64,000 nucleotides of DNA from Eriocheir sinensis (lineage: Eukaryota > Arthropoda > Malacostraca > Decapoda > Varunidae), in NCBI RefSeq assembly GCF_024679095.1, contig NW_026111611.1, positions 60,001-124,000 of the forward strand, read 5' to 3'. Below the pieces are notes generated by a model that saw only the letters and a program-made list of their open reading frames with translations, did not search any database and had not been told where the DNA came from. Below, piece after piece: positions 24,583 through 38,122 of this stretch. Each line of letters begins with the position of its first letter. Position 1 is the stretch's first letter. The translations under genes were made by a program, and so were the position numbers.

Positions 24583-24697
24583 GTCCTTGAAAGAGATAAA
24601 GAGGTGGATAGATAGACAGATTGAGAGGCGGTTGAAGACAGCCAGATCGATAGGAAGCTCATATATAAAAAGTTAAACCCCACCCACCAACTCACTC

Positions 24698-24755
<58 letters not shown>

Positions 24756-24849
24756 ACACATATCAAATGGGTTGCAAAAAGTACCCTTCATAATAGATTC
24801 TACAATGAGATTAGTTGGAGAAGGAAGAGTAAATCACACACATATATAG

Positions 24850-24912
<63 letters not shown>

Positions 24913-25081
24913 CGCGCGCGCCAGCGATACAAACATGATGACAGGGTGATAGCTAAATGTCAGATGGTGTGAGAGGGTGTTTGAGAGAGAAAGGGACCAA
25001 TAAACAGCAACCCAGTAGGTACCCATGTAAGTAAGATAAAATTCAATACTGAGAGATTAGACTGCCAGGATCGTTACAAGT

Positions 25082-25085
<4 letters not shown>
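24583..25085. repeat. 0.5-kb segment, right copy of flanking duplication
   Basis: Second copy of the segment at 20,060-20,585. (CA)n arrays lie at 24,707-24,751 and 24,851-24,908, the latter followed by a short (CG)n. Landmark order is the same and differences are mainly small indels and array length. Confidence 0.85.
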
Positions 25086-26250
<1,165 letters not shown>

Positions 26251-26304
26251 AAAGTTCTTCTGTGGATTTATAGCATGAAGGGATCATTGATTCCCTGTTC
26301 CGTC

Positions 26305-26316
26305 CTTGAAAGAGAA

Positions 26317-26400
<84 letters not shown>

Positions 26401-26468
26401 ATTCAGTCTTCGAAGCCGCAAAAAGTACCCATCATCAGAGCAGCAAAAGGACATTATTTAGCGGACGC

Positions 26469-26545
<77 letters not shown>
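26305..26545. repeat. (GA)n and (GT)n microsatellites
   Basis: (GA)n at 26,311-26,396 and (GT)n at 26,472-26,544, separated by about 75 bases that include 'AAAAAGTACCCATCAT', resembling the linker in the 0.5-kb segment at 20.3 and 24.8 kb. Confidence 0.9.
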
Positions 26546-27574
26546 GTAAGATAATTAATGACTACACTTTGTGGCTGCGGTAAGTTGACCTTCCTATGGG
26601 GAAAGCCTCCGGGAATAAGATTATATGTGTTGTCGGGGAATCAACCCTATTCATCGTCCATCCTTTTACTTATGCTGCAGGACTCACTTTTCAATTAATT
26701 AAAAGCTGACGTTACGGACCTGGCAAATCTTCTACAACCAATTATAATCAGTGTATTTGGATCACACTCACACACACATACACACACACACAGCTATGAT
26801 ACCTCCCCACTCTGCTAGACATGACTAACGATACACATGATGAGAGGTGATGTGGCAAAGAAAGGGCTGAGGTGGAGTGAAAGGAATCAAAGGAACAGTA
26901 AAGTGCCCCATCTATCCCACGCCAGGATTACCCTACGACTCCTCTACGATTATGAAGTTGACTCTGCAGCCACTTAGGATTATTAAATTCGTGGCACTGT
27001 GTGTTGCATATGTTTCATTTGGTACCGTACTGTCTTAACTATCACGTATCTATGTAATACACTCATCAAGCCAGTTTCTCCTTATGTTTGTTTCCAGAGT
27101 GATCAACAAATATATATCACGGTTGCTTCAGTGAGTAATTTATTTACATGTGTGTATGTATTCATTCATCTATCTAGCTATCTCTCAGTATCTATGTCTA
27201 TATCTATCTGTTTATCTAGCTTTTTTTACAGTAAAGGAAGGAGGTAAAAATAAGAGAAGAAAAGTGGCCAAAACTTTCTATCTCATCCATCTATCTATCT
27301 ATGTCTCTCTTTATCTATCTATATACGTGTGCCGTATATAATCAAGAAGCCGCCACCCTTGGCCTCCCACGCGCGTCTGGAGGCGCCAGGTAACCTTCAG
27401 GCGGCGACTCGACCGTCTGGCCTTGCTTTCAGTTCGCCAGGCGCAGGCTTTCATTTTACATATATTTTTCCATATTCACTTTTTTTTTTATTTTGCTTAT
27501 GGCTGTGTTTTAATGCATCGAGCCTAGCAGGCTCTTGTTTTAGTGTGCGTGTGTGTTTTGATAGGGGTTAGGAT
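26546..27574. other. gene-free region with (TCTA)n tracts
   Basis: No supported gene. (TATC)n-like tracts lie at about 27,165-27,225 and 27,282-27,325, with a GC-richer patch at 27,350-27,440. Confidence 0.4.
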
Positions 27575-27584
27575 GTGAGGAGTG

Positions 27585-27664
<80 letters not shown>

Positions 27665-27758
27665 CTTCTGGTGTGTTTATGTATGTATGTAGTAGTTTGG
27701 TGCCCTTGTTTTAGTGAGTGGGGTTCACTGTATGCCTGCCTGCTCAAGGTCTGTATGT

Positions 27759-27832
<74 letters not shown>

Positions 27833-27912
27833 TGCCCTTTTTGGTAGTGTTTCTGCAAGGGAGTCTGTGCCTGCTTTCGTCTCTGTTTTGTCTGTGTGCT
27901 TGTTTCTCTTGC

Positions 27913-27949
<37 letters not shown>

Positions 27950-27950
27950 A
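27575..27950. repeat. (GT)n microsatellite cluster
   Basis: Three (GT)n arrays: 27,581-27,662, about 27,762-27,833 and 27,915-27,946. Confidence 0.95.
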
Positions 27951-28839
27951 GTAGCTGTATCTTCGTATCTTGGTCTGGCTTTCTGCATTGGTTAAATATC
28001 TGTTTGTGCTTCTGATTATGAGTGCTTGCTTGCCTGTGTGTCTGTCTGTCTGTTGCTTTCTTTGCCTGTCTGTATGTCTTGTATTGGCTAGCTTGTTGTC
28101 TGTCTATATGTTTGATCATTGGCTGTTTATTTCTGCTTGTGTCTGTTTGTGGGTTTCTGTTCTGTCGTTTCTATCTTATTCAATTGAAGGGCAAGCAAAC
28201 ATTATCCTAGAAAACCCTTGTCCTTGTAAAATCCAACTCTAATGGACTGGCCTTAGAGACACATTTAAGCAAGAGATTTTAATGCCACTCTTACAAAACA
28301 TCTTCAGGCCACCTTAAGGCAAAAAATATTTTACCCAGATACTAGTGAGGACAACCTTGTTTATGTTGTTTTTGCTTAAAAAATAAATGAGAGGGTAGGT
28401 TCTGAGGGGGATAAGGACGTGGAGGGATGAAAAATAGATGGAGAGGGAGGTGAGTAGGAGGAGAAAACCAATGAGGGAGCGAGGAGAGGAGAATGAGAAA
28501 AATGGGTGGAGAGAAGGAATTGAGTTTGACTTACTAATTGGGTGACTAGACTGTTATATGGGAAAAAGTGGAGGAAAAGGGACAGGTAGGAGGTAAAGGA
28601 GGGAGACAAAGGCAAGAATTAAACTGACAGACTGACTGATAGCCATAACATTTTGCACAGGAGGAAAGGAGAGAGAGGGAGGAAGGAAATGAGGAGAGGA
28701 AGGGCTAACTGACTGACTGGATGGGTATAACTTATTTTGCATGGAAGGAATGGAGAGAAGGAGGAAGGAAGGAAAAGTAGAGGGAGAGAGAAAGGAGGAG
28801 TGAAGGAGTGCTAGGGAGGCAAGGTCTAACTGTCTGGTA
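27951..28839. other. gene-free, purine-rich from 28.4 kb
   Basis: Nothing coding supported. From 28,385 the plus strand is G/A-rich, with a loose repeat of 'GACTGACTGA' blocks between GGAGAGGAAGG tracts (about 28,540, 28,630 and 28,710). Confidence 0.4.
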
Positions 28840-29940
28840 AAACTGCTGGTTGACTTGATTTGGTTATATTGACGAGGTGAGCTATAATGTACTTCCCTTT
28901 GAGACTGCTTTGCTTTACGCTTTCAAAGGACTGTGGATAGAGGATGAAGGCCTTTTCTGGTGATAAGAAGGCAAGAGGACAAGAATTAATTAATTTTTGC
29001 TTTTATATTATTGCTGAATGCTATAAATGTACCTTTGAGAGTTTTGTTGACGATTGTACACCGTGGATAGGAGGATGAAGGCCTTTTCTGGTGTGATTTT
29101 AAAGGCAATAAGAGTAGAGGACTGATTGATTTTGCTTTGGTTATATTAGGACGTTGAATGTTGAATGCTATAACAGGCCTTCCTTAGAGAATGTTCTTTT
29201 GTTTACGCTTTCTGAAGGATCAGAATGGAAGTTAAGCCTCTGGTGATTTTGATGGCAATAAGAGTAAGATGAATTGACTGACTTTTTGGATAGGTTGGGT
29301 TATATTATACGTTGAATGCTATATAAATAGGCCTTCCTTTTGAAAGAGTTTTGTGTACACTATCGTATGGGATCAGAATGGAAGTTAAAGCCTCTTTCTG
29401 GTGATTTTGATGGCACAAGAGTAAGAGGACCGACTGACTTTTGGGCTTAGTTATATTAGATATGCTATAAATGGGCCTCTTGGAGTGAGTTTTTGTTTAG
29501 GGTTTTACACGATGGGATGATGGTTTTTCTGGGGATTTTAAAGCTAACAAGAGGGACAAGATCAACTGTTTTGGGTTTTGTTATACTGACGAGGTGAATG
29601 TTGCAATGGGCCTTCCTTGGAGTGAGTTTTTGCTTTAGGTTTCTGCTACTGGAGTATGGAAGATGAAGGCTTTTTTCTGTAATTTTAAAGAAATAAGAGG
29701 ACGAGACTAACTGCTTTTTGGATTTGCCATATAGACAAGATTATATAAGACATTTTTTTTTTTGCTGCTGTCAAAGTACTGGGGATGGGGAGATGAAGGC
29801 TTTTTCGGTTATTTATAATTAAGAGGGACAAGACTGCCTTCTGACAAACTAAATTTGGTTTGTTGTGAATCCAGGATTTCAGGGCCATAAAGGACCATGT
29901 TTGAGAACTGCTATGCCCAGACTGCTACAAGCTTCCTAAG
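28840..29940. repeat. 145-bp tandem repeat, block 1
   Basis: About seven degenerate copies. 'GAATGCTATAAATGGGCCTT'-type landmarks lie near 28,888, 29,023, 29,173, 29,325, 29,469 and 29,607, spacing 135-152 bases, each followed by TTTTGTTTA, a GGATGA/GAAG block and 'TTTTCTGGTGATTTT'. The block ends with 'GGATTTCAGGGCCATAAAGG' and 'TGCCCAGACTGCTAC'. Confidence 0.85.
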
Positions 29941-30368
29941 GGCGCTGTAGAGGGGATTTGGACGCCGTGAGGAAAAGAGAAGAGAAGAGGAGAGGATAGG
30001 AACGACTGCCTGATCAGTTCCAATACGTGGCTTGAAGAGGCGGATTTGGATGAGGCCTATGAATGGGATTTGGTTTAAGAGCGCCTTACTCACGCCGTTA
30101 CGCTTCCATAAGGTATTAGGAGGGAAGATGGAAGCCTGGTTTGATGATTTCCATGATTATTGGCGTGGATGAGATGTGGCGAGAGGGATGGTGAAAAGCA
30201 GGTTGAGAGGACACAGCTCTGACGAATCGGTCAGTGGCGGTGAAATATAAGTAGCATTCAAGACCAAAAATAAGACCCTAGACATACATCGAGACCAGAC
30301 TTAAGAGATCAGACTGCCCAATGGTTCCCCTTTATAAGCGTTTTGTCTATATACTGCATGGTGGAATA

Positions 30369-30412
<44 letters not shown>

Positions 30413-30859
30413 CTTTCCTATTCACTCTTCTTTTTCTATTCTCTAGCCTTTCTCTTCTCTCTCTTTCTATTCTTCCTTCTACCCATCTTTCTCTATTCTT
30501 CCATTCTCCAGCCTTTCTGTCTTTTCTTCTGTTCGTCATTTTTCCTCCCCTAATTTCAAAAATTAATGCTGGGGTCGCATCCAATCAAGGGAGGGCGTAT
30601 TGAGAGGGAGGACAGAGGCTGTTTTAATGGGCTTACACGGGATGAAATGAGAGGGAGGATGGGGATATGTATGGGAAGGATGAGTAGGGATATAACAGGA
30701 TGGGTTGTAAGGGTGGCGGGGGAGTGGTGTGTGAGAAGTAGACCGCTTAATGCAGAAGGTGACTCAAGTGCACTTTGGTAGGGAGAAGGATGATGAAAGG
30801 AAGGATGGAATGAAGAGAAGGATGAAGGAAGACCAGTTTCAACGATATCAGTGTGGTTG
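29941..30859. other. spacer between two 145-bp blocks
   Basis: No gene supported. Contains (GT)n at 30,371-30,406 and a T/C-rich stretch at 30,410-30,550. Confidence 0.4.
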
Positions 30860-31710
30860 GAATGAAGATGTTTTTCTGGTGATTTTTAAAGGCAATAAGA
30901 GGGACACTGACTGTTTTTGCTTTGGTTATATTAGACAAGTTGAATGCTATAAATGGGCCTTCCTTTGAGAGTTTTTGTTTACGCTATCAAAGGACTGTGG
31001 ATACGATAAAGCCCTTTTCTGGTGATTTTGATGGCAATAAGAGTAAAGAGGACTGACTGACTTTTTGGTTATAGGTTTATTGAATGCTGAATGCTATAAA
31101 TGGGCCTTCCTTGAGAGAGTTTTGTTTACGCTATCAAGGGACTGTGAATGGGAAGTTAAAGCTTCCTGGTGATTTTACAAATAAAGTAGAGGACTGACTG
31201 ACTTTTTGGAGATAGGTTATATTAGACAAGTGAATGCTATAAATGGGCCTTCCTTTGAGTGTTTAGGGTTTCCAAGTACTGTGGATGGGAAGATGAAGGC
31301 CTTTTGTGATTTTAAAGCAATAAGAGGACAAGACTAACTGTTTTGGGTTTTGTTATACTGGACGAGGAAGAATGCTATAAATGGGCCTTCCTTGGAGTGA
31401 GTTTTGTTTAGGGTTTCAAAGTACTGAGGATGGGAAGATGAAGGACTTTTCTGGTAATTTTAAAGTAAGAGGACAGACTAACTGTTTTTGGATTTGGTTA
31501 TATAGGACAAGATTATATAAGACATTTTTTACGTTGTCAAAGTACTGTGGATAGATGAAGGCTTTTCTGGTTATTTTGAAGGGACTAAGAGGACTGCCTT
31601 TCTGACAAGCTAAATTTGGTTTTTTGCATGAACCAGGATTTCAGGGCCATAAAAGGACCATATTTTGAGAACTGCCATGCCCAGACTGCTACGCTTCTAA
31701 GAAAAGAGAC
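30860..31710. repeat. 145-bp tandem repeat, block 2
   Basis: Five to six copies. 'AAATGGGCCT' falls at 30,951, 31,098, 31,241 and about 31,379 (spacing 147, 143, 138). The block closes with the same terminal sequence as block 1 (about 31,636-31,700), so blocks 1 and 2 are duplicates about 1.76 kb apart. Confidence 0.88.
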
Positions 31711-32139
31711 CTGTGACTGTATGATATGGTTGGAACTGATGTCAAGGGAATGGCCCAGGAGGAGGGATCGTAATATGGGCTCAGGTCTCTACGAGCAAAA
31801 ACCTGCGCCCGTACAATTATTAATGCTCACCCTACAATTTGCCTTTCGCTTTAGCCATGAGCCCAACCACAGTCATCACTCATTAGTCATTTTCCCTCGT
31901 ATCGCCTTTTTCGAGTCTTCAGTCATCTTCCTTTAAAACTCCGACCACTAACGCGGACTGTACTCCTTAAGATTAACAAATGTAAAATAGTTTGTTCATG
32001 AAAAAAAATATCTATTGTGAAGGAACGCGGATCCAAAGGCCTTTTTATTTATTTTTGATTTTTAGGCACCCTTGTGAAGGCGGGATGTTGTTGGGGCAGT
32101 CGGCGCAGCGTTTTCTCAAGCAATGTGTTCGTCAAAAAT
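31711..32139. other. unassigned
   Basis: No gene or repeat identified. Confidence 0.4.
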
Positions 32140-32536
32140 CCCCTCTATCATAATGAGCAAATTTCCCTGTCTTCCAGTCCCTTACCATTCACACTACTTT
32201 CCCATTGAAAAGCTATACAGTGAAAATCTGATGTTTTTTTTTTTTAACGACCTCCATTCTGAAGGAACTGTGTTGTGCAAGACAGCTTCTGTCTTGCATA
32301 AAACAGGCCATTAGCCCCGACCTCGCTAGTGGCTGTGCTCACCAACCAACTTCACATATATTAATGTTATCATTTGTACGACCTCACCGTAGTGTCGCAG
32401 AAACGTAGTGTTTTGATTTTCTTCTCCCCTCCTTTTGTTCTTACATGCCTTCCTCAGGTTATGGTTAAAAAAAACATTCCATAAAGGAAATTATAAGTTC
32501 GGGGAAGTCTCGAGTCTCGCGGGTAGTTCCTTGATA

Positions 32537-33070
32537 AGTTAAAGCTGTACAGGGGCCTTGTCCGCCCTCGTATGGAGTATGCATCTCATGTGTGGGGGGG
32601 CTCCACTCACACAGCTCTTCTGGAAAGAGTGGAGGCTAAGGCTCTTCGTCTCATCAGCTCTCCTCCTCATACTGATAGTCTTCTACCTCTTAAATTCCGC
32701 CGCAATGCCTCTCTTTCTATCTTCTATCGATATTTCCGCTGACTGCTCTTCTGAACTTGCTAACTGCATGCCTCCCCTCCCGCGGCCCCGCTGCATTCTA
32801 CTCATGCTCATCCCTATACTGTCCAAACCCCTTATGCAGAGTTAACCAGCATCTTCACTCTTTCATCCCTCACGCTGGTAAACTCTGGAACAATCTTCCT
32901 TCATCTGTATTTCCTTCCTGCCTACTTGAACTCTTTCAAGAGGAGGTATCAGGACACGTCTCCTCCATTTGATCTTCCTTTCGCCACCTCTTTTGTATCT
33001 TTTAGGAGCAGCAGCAGGCTTTTTATTATTCTGTTTTTGTGCCCTTGAGCTGCCTCCTTTGTTGTAAAAA
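32537..33070 (+). mobile_element. LINE-1 3' fragment, plus strand
   Basis: A 5'-truncated copy of the LINE-1 family. It starts within 'GLVRPRMEYASHVWGG' and runs through the C-terminus to the 3' UTR end 'GAGCTGCCTCCTTTGTTGTA', then an A-rich tail. Single-base indels shift the frame several times (for example at about 32,710 and 32,800). Confidence 0.9.
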
Positions 33071-33859
33071 TAAAATGATAATCAAGATAATCGCCTTGGA
33101 GCCCGCAGCGTTCCTTTCGTAATCCCGAGTTGGCGGCTGCTGCCGAGCCAGAGCCGGCGTGTGAAATATGGCCTAAACGGACGTGAAATTAAAAAAAAAA
33201 CCTTACTTGGACACGGATAACAAAGCACAACGAAGGAAGTGTAAAGATCACTTCCATGCATACGAGATATGAAGAACTGGCGGCTCAGGCGCATTTTGGA
33301 TCATAAGTTACCCATCCTTCAATGCCTTACTCCTAACTTAGCACCTTGAAAAGCTATATAGTGAATACACGATTTACTATTTCTTAACGACCTCCATTCT
33401 CAAGGAACTGTGTTGTGAAAGGCACCTTCTGTCTCTCAAAACAGGCCATTAGCCCAACCTCGCCAGTGGCTGTGCTCACCAACCAACTTCAGATTTTTTT
33501 TCGTTTCTACGACTTAAACGTGGTGTCCTATTTGAGTAGTGCATGTTTTGATGTTTTTCTTCGCCTCCTCCTCCTCCTCCTCCTCCTCCTCCTCCTCCGC
33601 CTCCTTCTCCATAAATATTCAAATTTTCATTATAAAAAAGCCATTTCCGAGCAGTTCCGACCCACCTTGATAATATGACTCTGAACGATAACTAACATAG
33701 CATTATAGTCTAGGCGGACGTGAAATTAAGGCGATAACATTACATGGATTCATAGAACGAGCTGATATAATATGATGTCAAGCTCTAAACGGACTTAAAA
33801 TAAAACCTCCCTCACATTCACTCTACCTTATTTTCCTCTTCCATTCTTTTCCGTCCCTT

Positions 33860-34200
33860 TGCCTCTCTTTCTCATTCTATCTATTTCACCTTCCACTCTT
33901 CTCTTGCTAACTGCATACTCCCTCTCCCTCCCTCTTATTTCTCATGCTATCCCTACTGATCCAAACCCCTTTGCAAATAAAGCATCTTCACTCTTTCATC
34001 CAAACGCTAATCTGGCAATCTTCCTTATCTGTATTTCCCAACAACGTACAAGTCAATATGAAACCCCGCATGCATAAAGAGCAGAACTCCTGTCGATCTT
34101 CCTTTCACACCTCGAATCTGAAAAAGCAGCGAGCATGGCATTACCTGAGCCCACTGGCATGCACGGGGACACCTCCTTTGTTGGGGAGAGAAAAAAAAAA
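33860..34200 (+). mobile_element. degraded LINE-1 3' fragment, plus strand
   Basis: Homologous to 32,690-33,080 but with large deletions. Recognisable pieces are 'CTTGCTAACTGCATAC', 'GATCCAAACCCCTTTGCA' and 'CATCTTCACTCTTTCATCC'. It is part of the 1.1-kb tandem unit. Confidence 0.7.
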
Positions 34201-34850
34201 AAGATAATCAGACAGAGAGAGAGGAGAAAGAGCGGAGAGAGTTGGCGGCACATTGCTGTGAGAGAGAGCCGGCGTGTGAGTGCCTAAACGGACGTGAGAG
34301 ATTAAAAGAGCCAGAGACTAATAAACGGATAACAAAGCACAACGAGAGAGAGAGTAAAGATCCTTCCATACAGAGAGAGTATGAAGAACTGGCGGCTCAG
34401 GCACATTTTGGATCATAAGTTACCCATCCTTCAATGCTTACTCTCCCTCTCTCTTTGGGAAAAGCTATATAGTGAATACACGATTACTATTTCTTAACGA
34501 CCTCCATTCTCAAGGAACTGTGTTGTGAAAGGCACCTTCTGTCTCTCCACAGGCCACGTAATGAATGCCAGTGGCTGTGGCTCACCAACCAACTTCAGAT
34601 TTTTTTTCGTTTCTACGACTTAAACAGTCCTATTTAGTAGTGCATGTTTTGATGTTTTGCTTCGCCTCCTCGCTCCTCTCCTCCTCCTCCTCCTCCTCTC
34701 TACTCCTCCTCCTTCTCCACATTTTAATAAATATTCAAATTTTCATTATAAAAAAGCCATTTCGAGCAGTTTAAGACCCACCTTGATAATATGACTCTGG
34801 ACGTAATAACATAATAGTCTAGGCGGACGTGAAATTAGCGATAACGTGGT

Positions 34851-34883
34851 AGTGGTGAGTAGTAGTAGTAGTAGTAGTAGTGA

Positions 34884-34916
<33 letters not shown>

Positions 34917-35296
34917 AGTAGTAGTGGTAGTGGTGGTGGCGTAGTATGATAGTAGTAGTAGTATTAGTAGTAATTAGTAGTAAGTGATGATAGTAATAAA
35001 AAGTGATGGAGGTGGGGAGAAAGAGGTAATATAATTATTGAAAGTAGTAGTAGTATTAGTAGTAGTAATAGTAGTAGTATTAGTAGTAGCAGTAGTAGTA
35101 ATTGTTGAAATGTCTCTTCGTAGTGGTAGTGGTAGTAAAAAGTAGTAGTAGTTAACAATGGCTAGAAGTAGGAGTGGGGAAAGAGTAATATAGTAGTAGT
35201 GGTAGTGGTAGTAGTAGTAATAATGTATTAGTATTAATGTAATAATTAGTAGTGGTAGTAGTAATGAAATAGTAGTAGTAGTATTAGTAGTAGTAT

Positions 35297-35328
<32 letters not shown>

Positions 35329-35394
35329 GTAGGAGTGGGAGAAAAAGGTAATATAATTAATTGATGGTGACATTATTAGTAGTAGTAGTAGTAT

Positions 35395-35429
<35 letters not shown>

Positions 35430-35480
35430 AAGTAATAGTAGTAATGGTAGTAGTAGTAATAGTAGTATTAGTAGTTCTTA
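34851..35480. repeat. (GTA)n-rich trinucleotide region
   Basis: Imperfect (GTA)n/(TAG)n with ATT interruptions across about 630 bases. Confidence 0.95.
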
Positions 35481-35539
35481 TTTAAATAAAATTAAAGGAA
35501 AATATAATAATTAGTAATGTCATGTAATAGTAATATTAT

Positions 35540-35878
35540 AAGTAGTGGTGGGAAGGTGGTGGTAGTGGTAGTGAGTGGCGTAGTGGTGGCGTAGTGGTGT
35601 GTGGTGGTAGTGGTGGTAGTGGTGGTGGTAATGGTGGTGGTGGTAGTGGTATTGAGTGTGATGATAGTGATGGTGGTGATGTGTTGGTAACAGTGGTATG
35701 TGATGAAGTGGTGGTGAGTGGTAATGGTGGTGGTTGAGGTGGTGGTGGTGGTAGTGATGATGATGATTGGTGATGGTGGTAGAGTGGTGGTGGTGGTGGT
35801 GGTAATTATTGGACCAGTGGTAGTAATAGTGGTGGTGTGGTGGTGGTGGTGGTGGTGGTGGTGGTGGTGGTGTGGGAT
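35540..35878. repeat. (GGT)n/(GTA)n region
   Basis: Imperfect (GGT)n with GTA and GAT interruptions. The purest (GGT)n lies at about 35,828-35,872. Poly-His and poly-Thr frames on the minus strand are artefacts of this. Confidence 0.95.
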
Positions 35879-36024
35879 CATCAAATCCTTCTGTCGTCAT
35901 CAGAGTAACAATAATCGTGTGGGCGTGCGTGGAGTGGTGCGTGCCTTCGTTGCTATGCGTTGCGTGCATAATCCGGCATGCACACCTGCTTATATTCATG
36001 TATAAATAATGTGTGTGTATGACA

Positions 36025-36066
<42 letters not shown>

Positions 36067-36419
36067 CAACCTTCATATATAAAAATGTTTCTCTTCTATG
36101 CTGATTAACTCTCCTCTCCTCTCCTCCTCCTCCTCAACCACAGCCTCCGCAGATGATGTGACAGGTGAGTGGCCGTCAGTACACACACACACAGACCACA
36201 AGTCATACATAACAGAACACAACATTTCAGCGAATATATATTTTTATTTACTTTATCTTATTTATTTGTGTATCTGCGTGTTTGAGAAAGAGTGGAAGAA
36301 GCAACGATAAAGAGGAATTAGAAGCAGGTAAAACAAGCTATTGTAAAATTGTGTGGAGGAGGAGGAGGAGGAAGGCACCTGTACCACCTCACTGGCGCTG
36401 TCATTTTTCCTTTGGCCTT

Positions 36420-36474
<55 letters not shown>

Positions 36475-37260
36475 CAAAACCATTTTACTAGGGGGCTGCG
36501 AGGCTGAGTGACCCACATAAATAAAATTTAAGGTCCCATGCTACTCCGGTATTGCTGATGCTGATGATGATGATTATGCCAGATGCCCCGCCTTTTATCT
36601 CCCCCTTGTTATCCCTTCACTCTCTTCACACTGCTCTCCTTTATTTATCTATTCTTTCTCTAATCTTCTTTCCTTCTTCCTTCCTCTTTTCTCATCTCTT
36701 CTTCTCTCTCCCTCCTTTTCCTTCTGTCTGCACCTCTCTCCTTTCTCCATTCTTTTCTTCCTTCCCTTCCCTTCTTTTCCCCATCTCTCTCTCTCTCTCT
36801 CTCCCTCCTTTTCCTTTCTGTCTGCCCTCTTCTCACTCTCCATTCTCTTTTTTTCTTATTTCCTTCCTCTTTTTCCCATCTCTCTCCTCCTCTTTTCTGT
36901 CTGCGCTTCTTCTTACTACTCTGTATTTTCTTTTCTTCCTCTCTCCCTTCCTCTTTTCATCTCTCTCTCCTCCTTTTCTTTCTGTCTGCCTTTCTTCACT
37001 CTCTATTCTTCTTTTCTTTATTGTTTTCCTCTTTCCTCTTCTTCCCTTCTTCCTTTTCTTTGTTCCTTCCTTACTTTTCATCTTCTAGTTGTCCTTCCTT
37101 CCCGTCTTCTCTTCCTCCACACAGGTAGCCCTCCTTTCTCCTTCATCTCTTCCTCCCTTCCTCTACTTCTCCATTCTTCCTCCTTCCTTCCCTCCTTCTT
37201 CTCCTTCATGTTTTTCCCTTTCTCCCGCTCTCTCCCTTCTCACTCTTTCCTTTTTGCTAA
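35879..37260. repeat. microsatellites and polypyrimidine DNA
   Basis: (GT)n at 36,023-36,064, (CTC)n at about 36,112-36,135, (TC)n at 36,419-36,470, then T/C-rich low-complexity DNA at 36,590-37,255. No supported gene. Confidence 0.85.

Positions 37261-38122
<862 letters not shown>

Larger units (their letters stand above)
32140..34850. repeat. 1.1-kb tandem unit, two and a half copies
   Basis: The block 'AACGACCTCCATTCT', 'AAGGAACTGTGTTGTG', 'CACCAACCAACTTCA' occurs at about 32,245-32,355, 33,385-33,490 and 34,495-34,600. Between successive copies lies a LINE-1 3' fragment, then 'AGCCGGCGTGTGA', 'CTAAACGGACGTGA' and 'AACGGATAACAAAGCACAAC'. The third copy has many replacements by GAGAGA-type sequence. 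Confidence 0.85.

Noticed and set aside
35492..35999. Poly-His/Thr/Pro minus-strand frames
   Set aside because: Translation of (GGT)n/(GTA)n microsatellite.
36144..36164. 21-base micro-exon candidate between ACCACAG and CAG|GTGAGT
   Set aside because: Splice-like sites are expected by chance next to (CTC)n; no partner exons.
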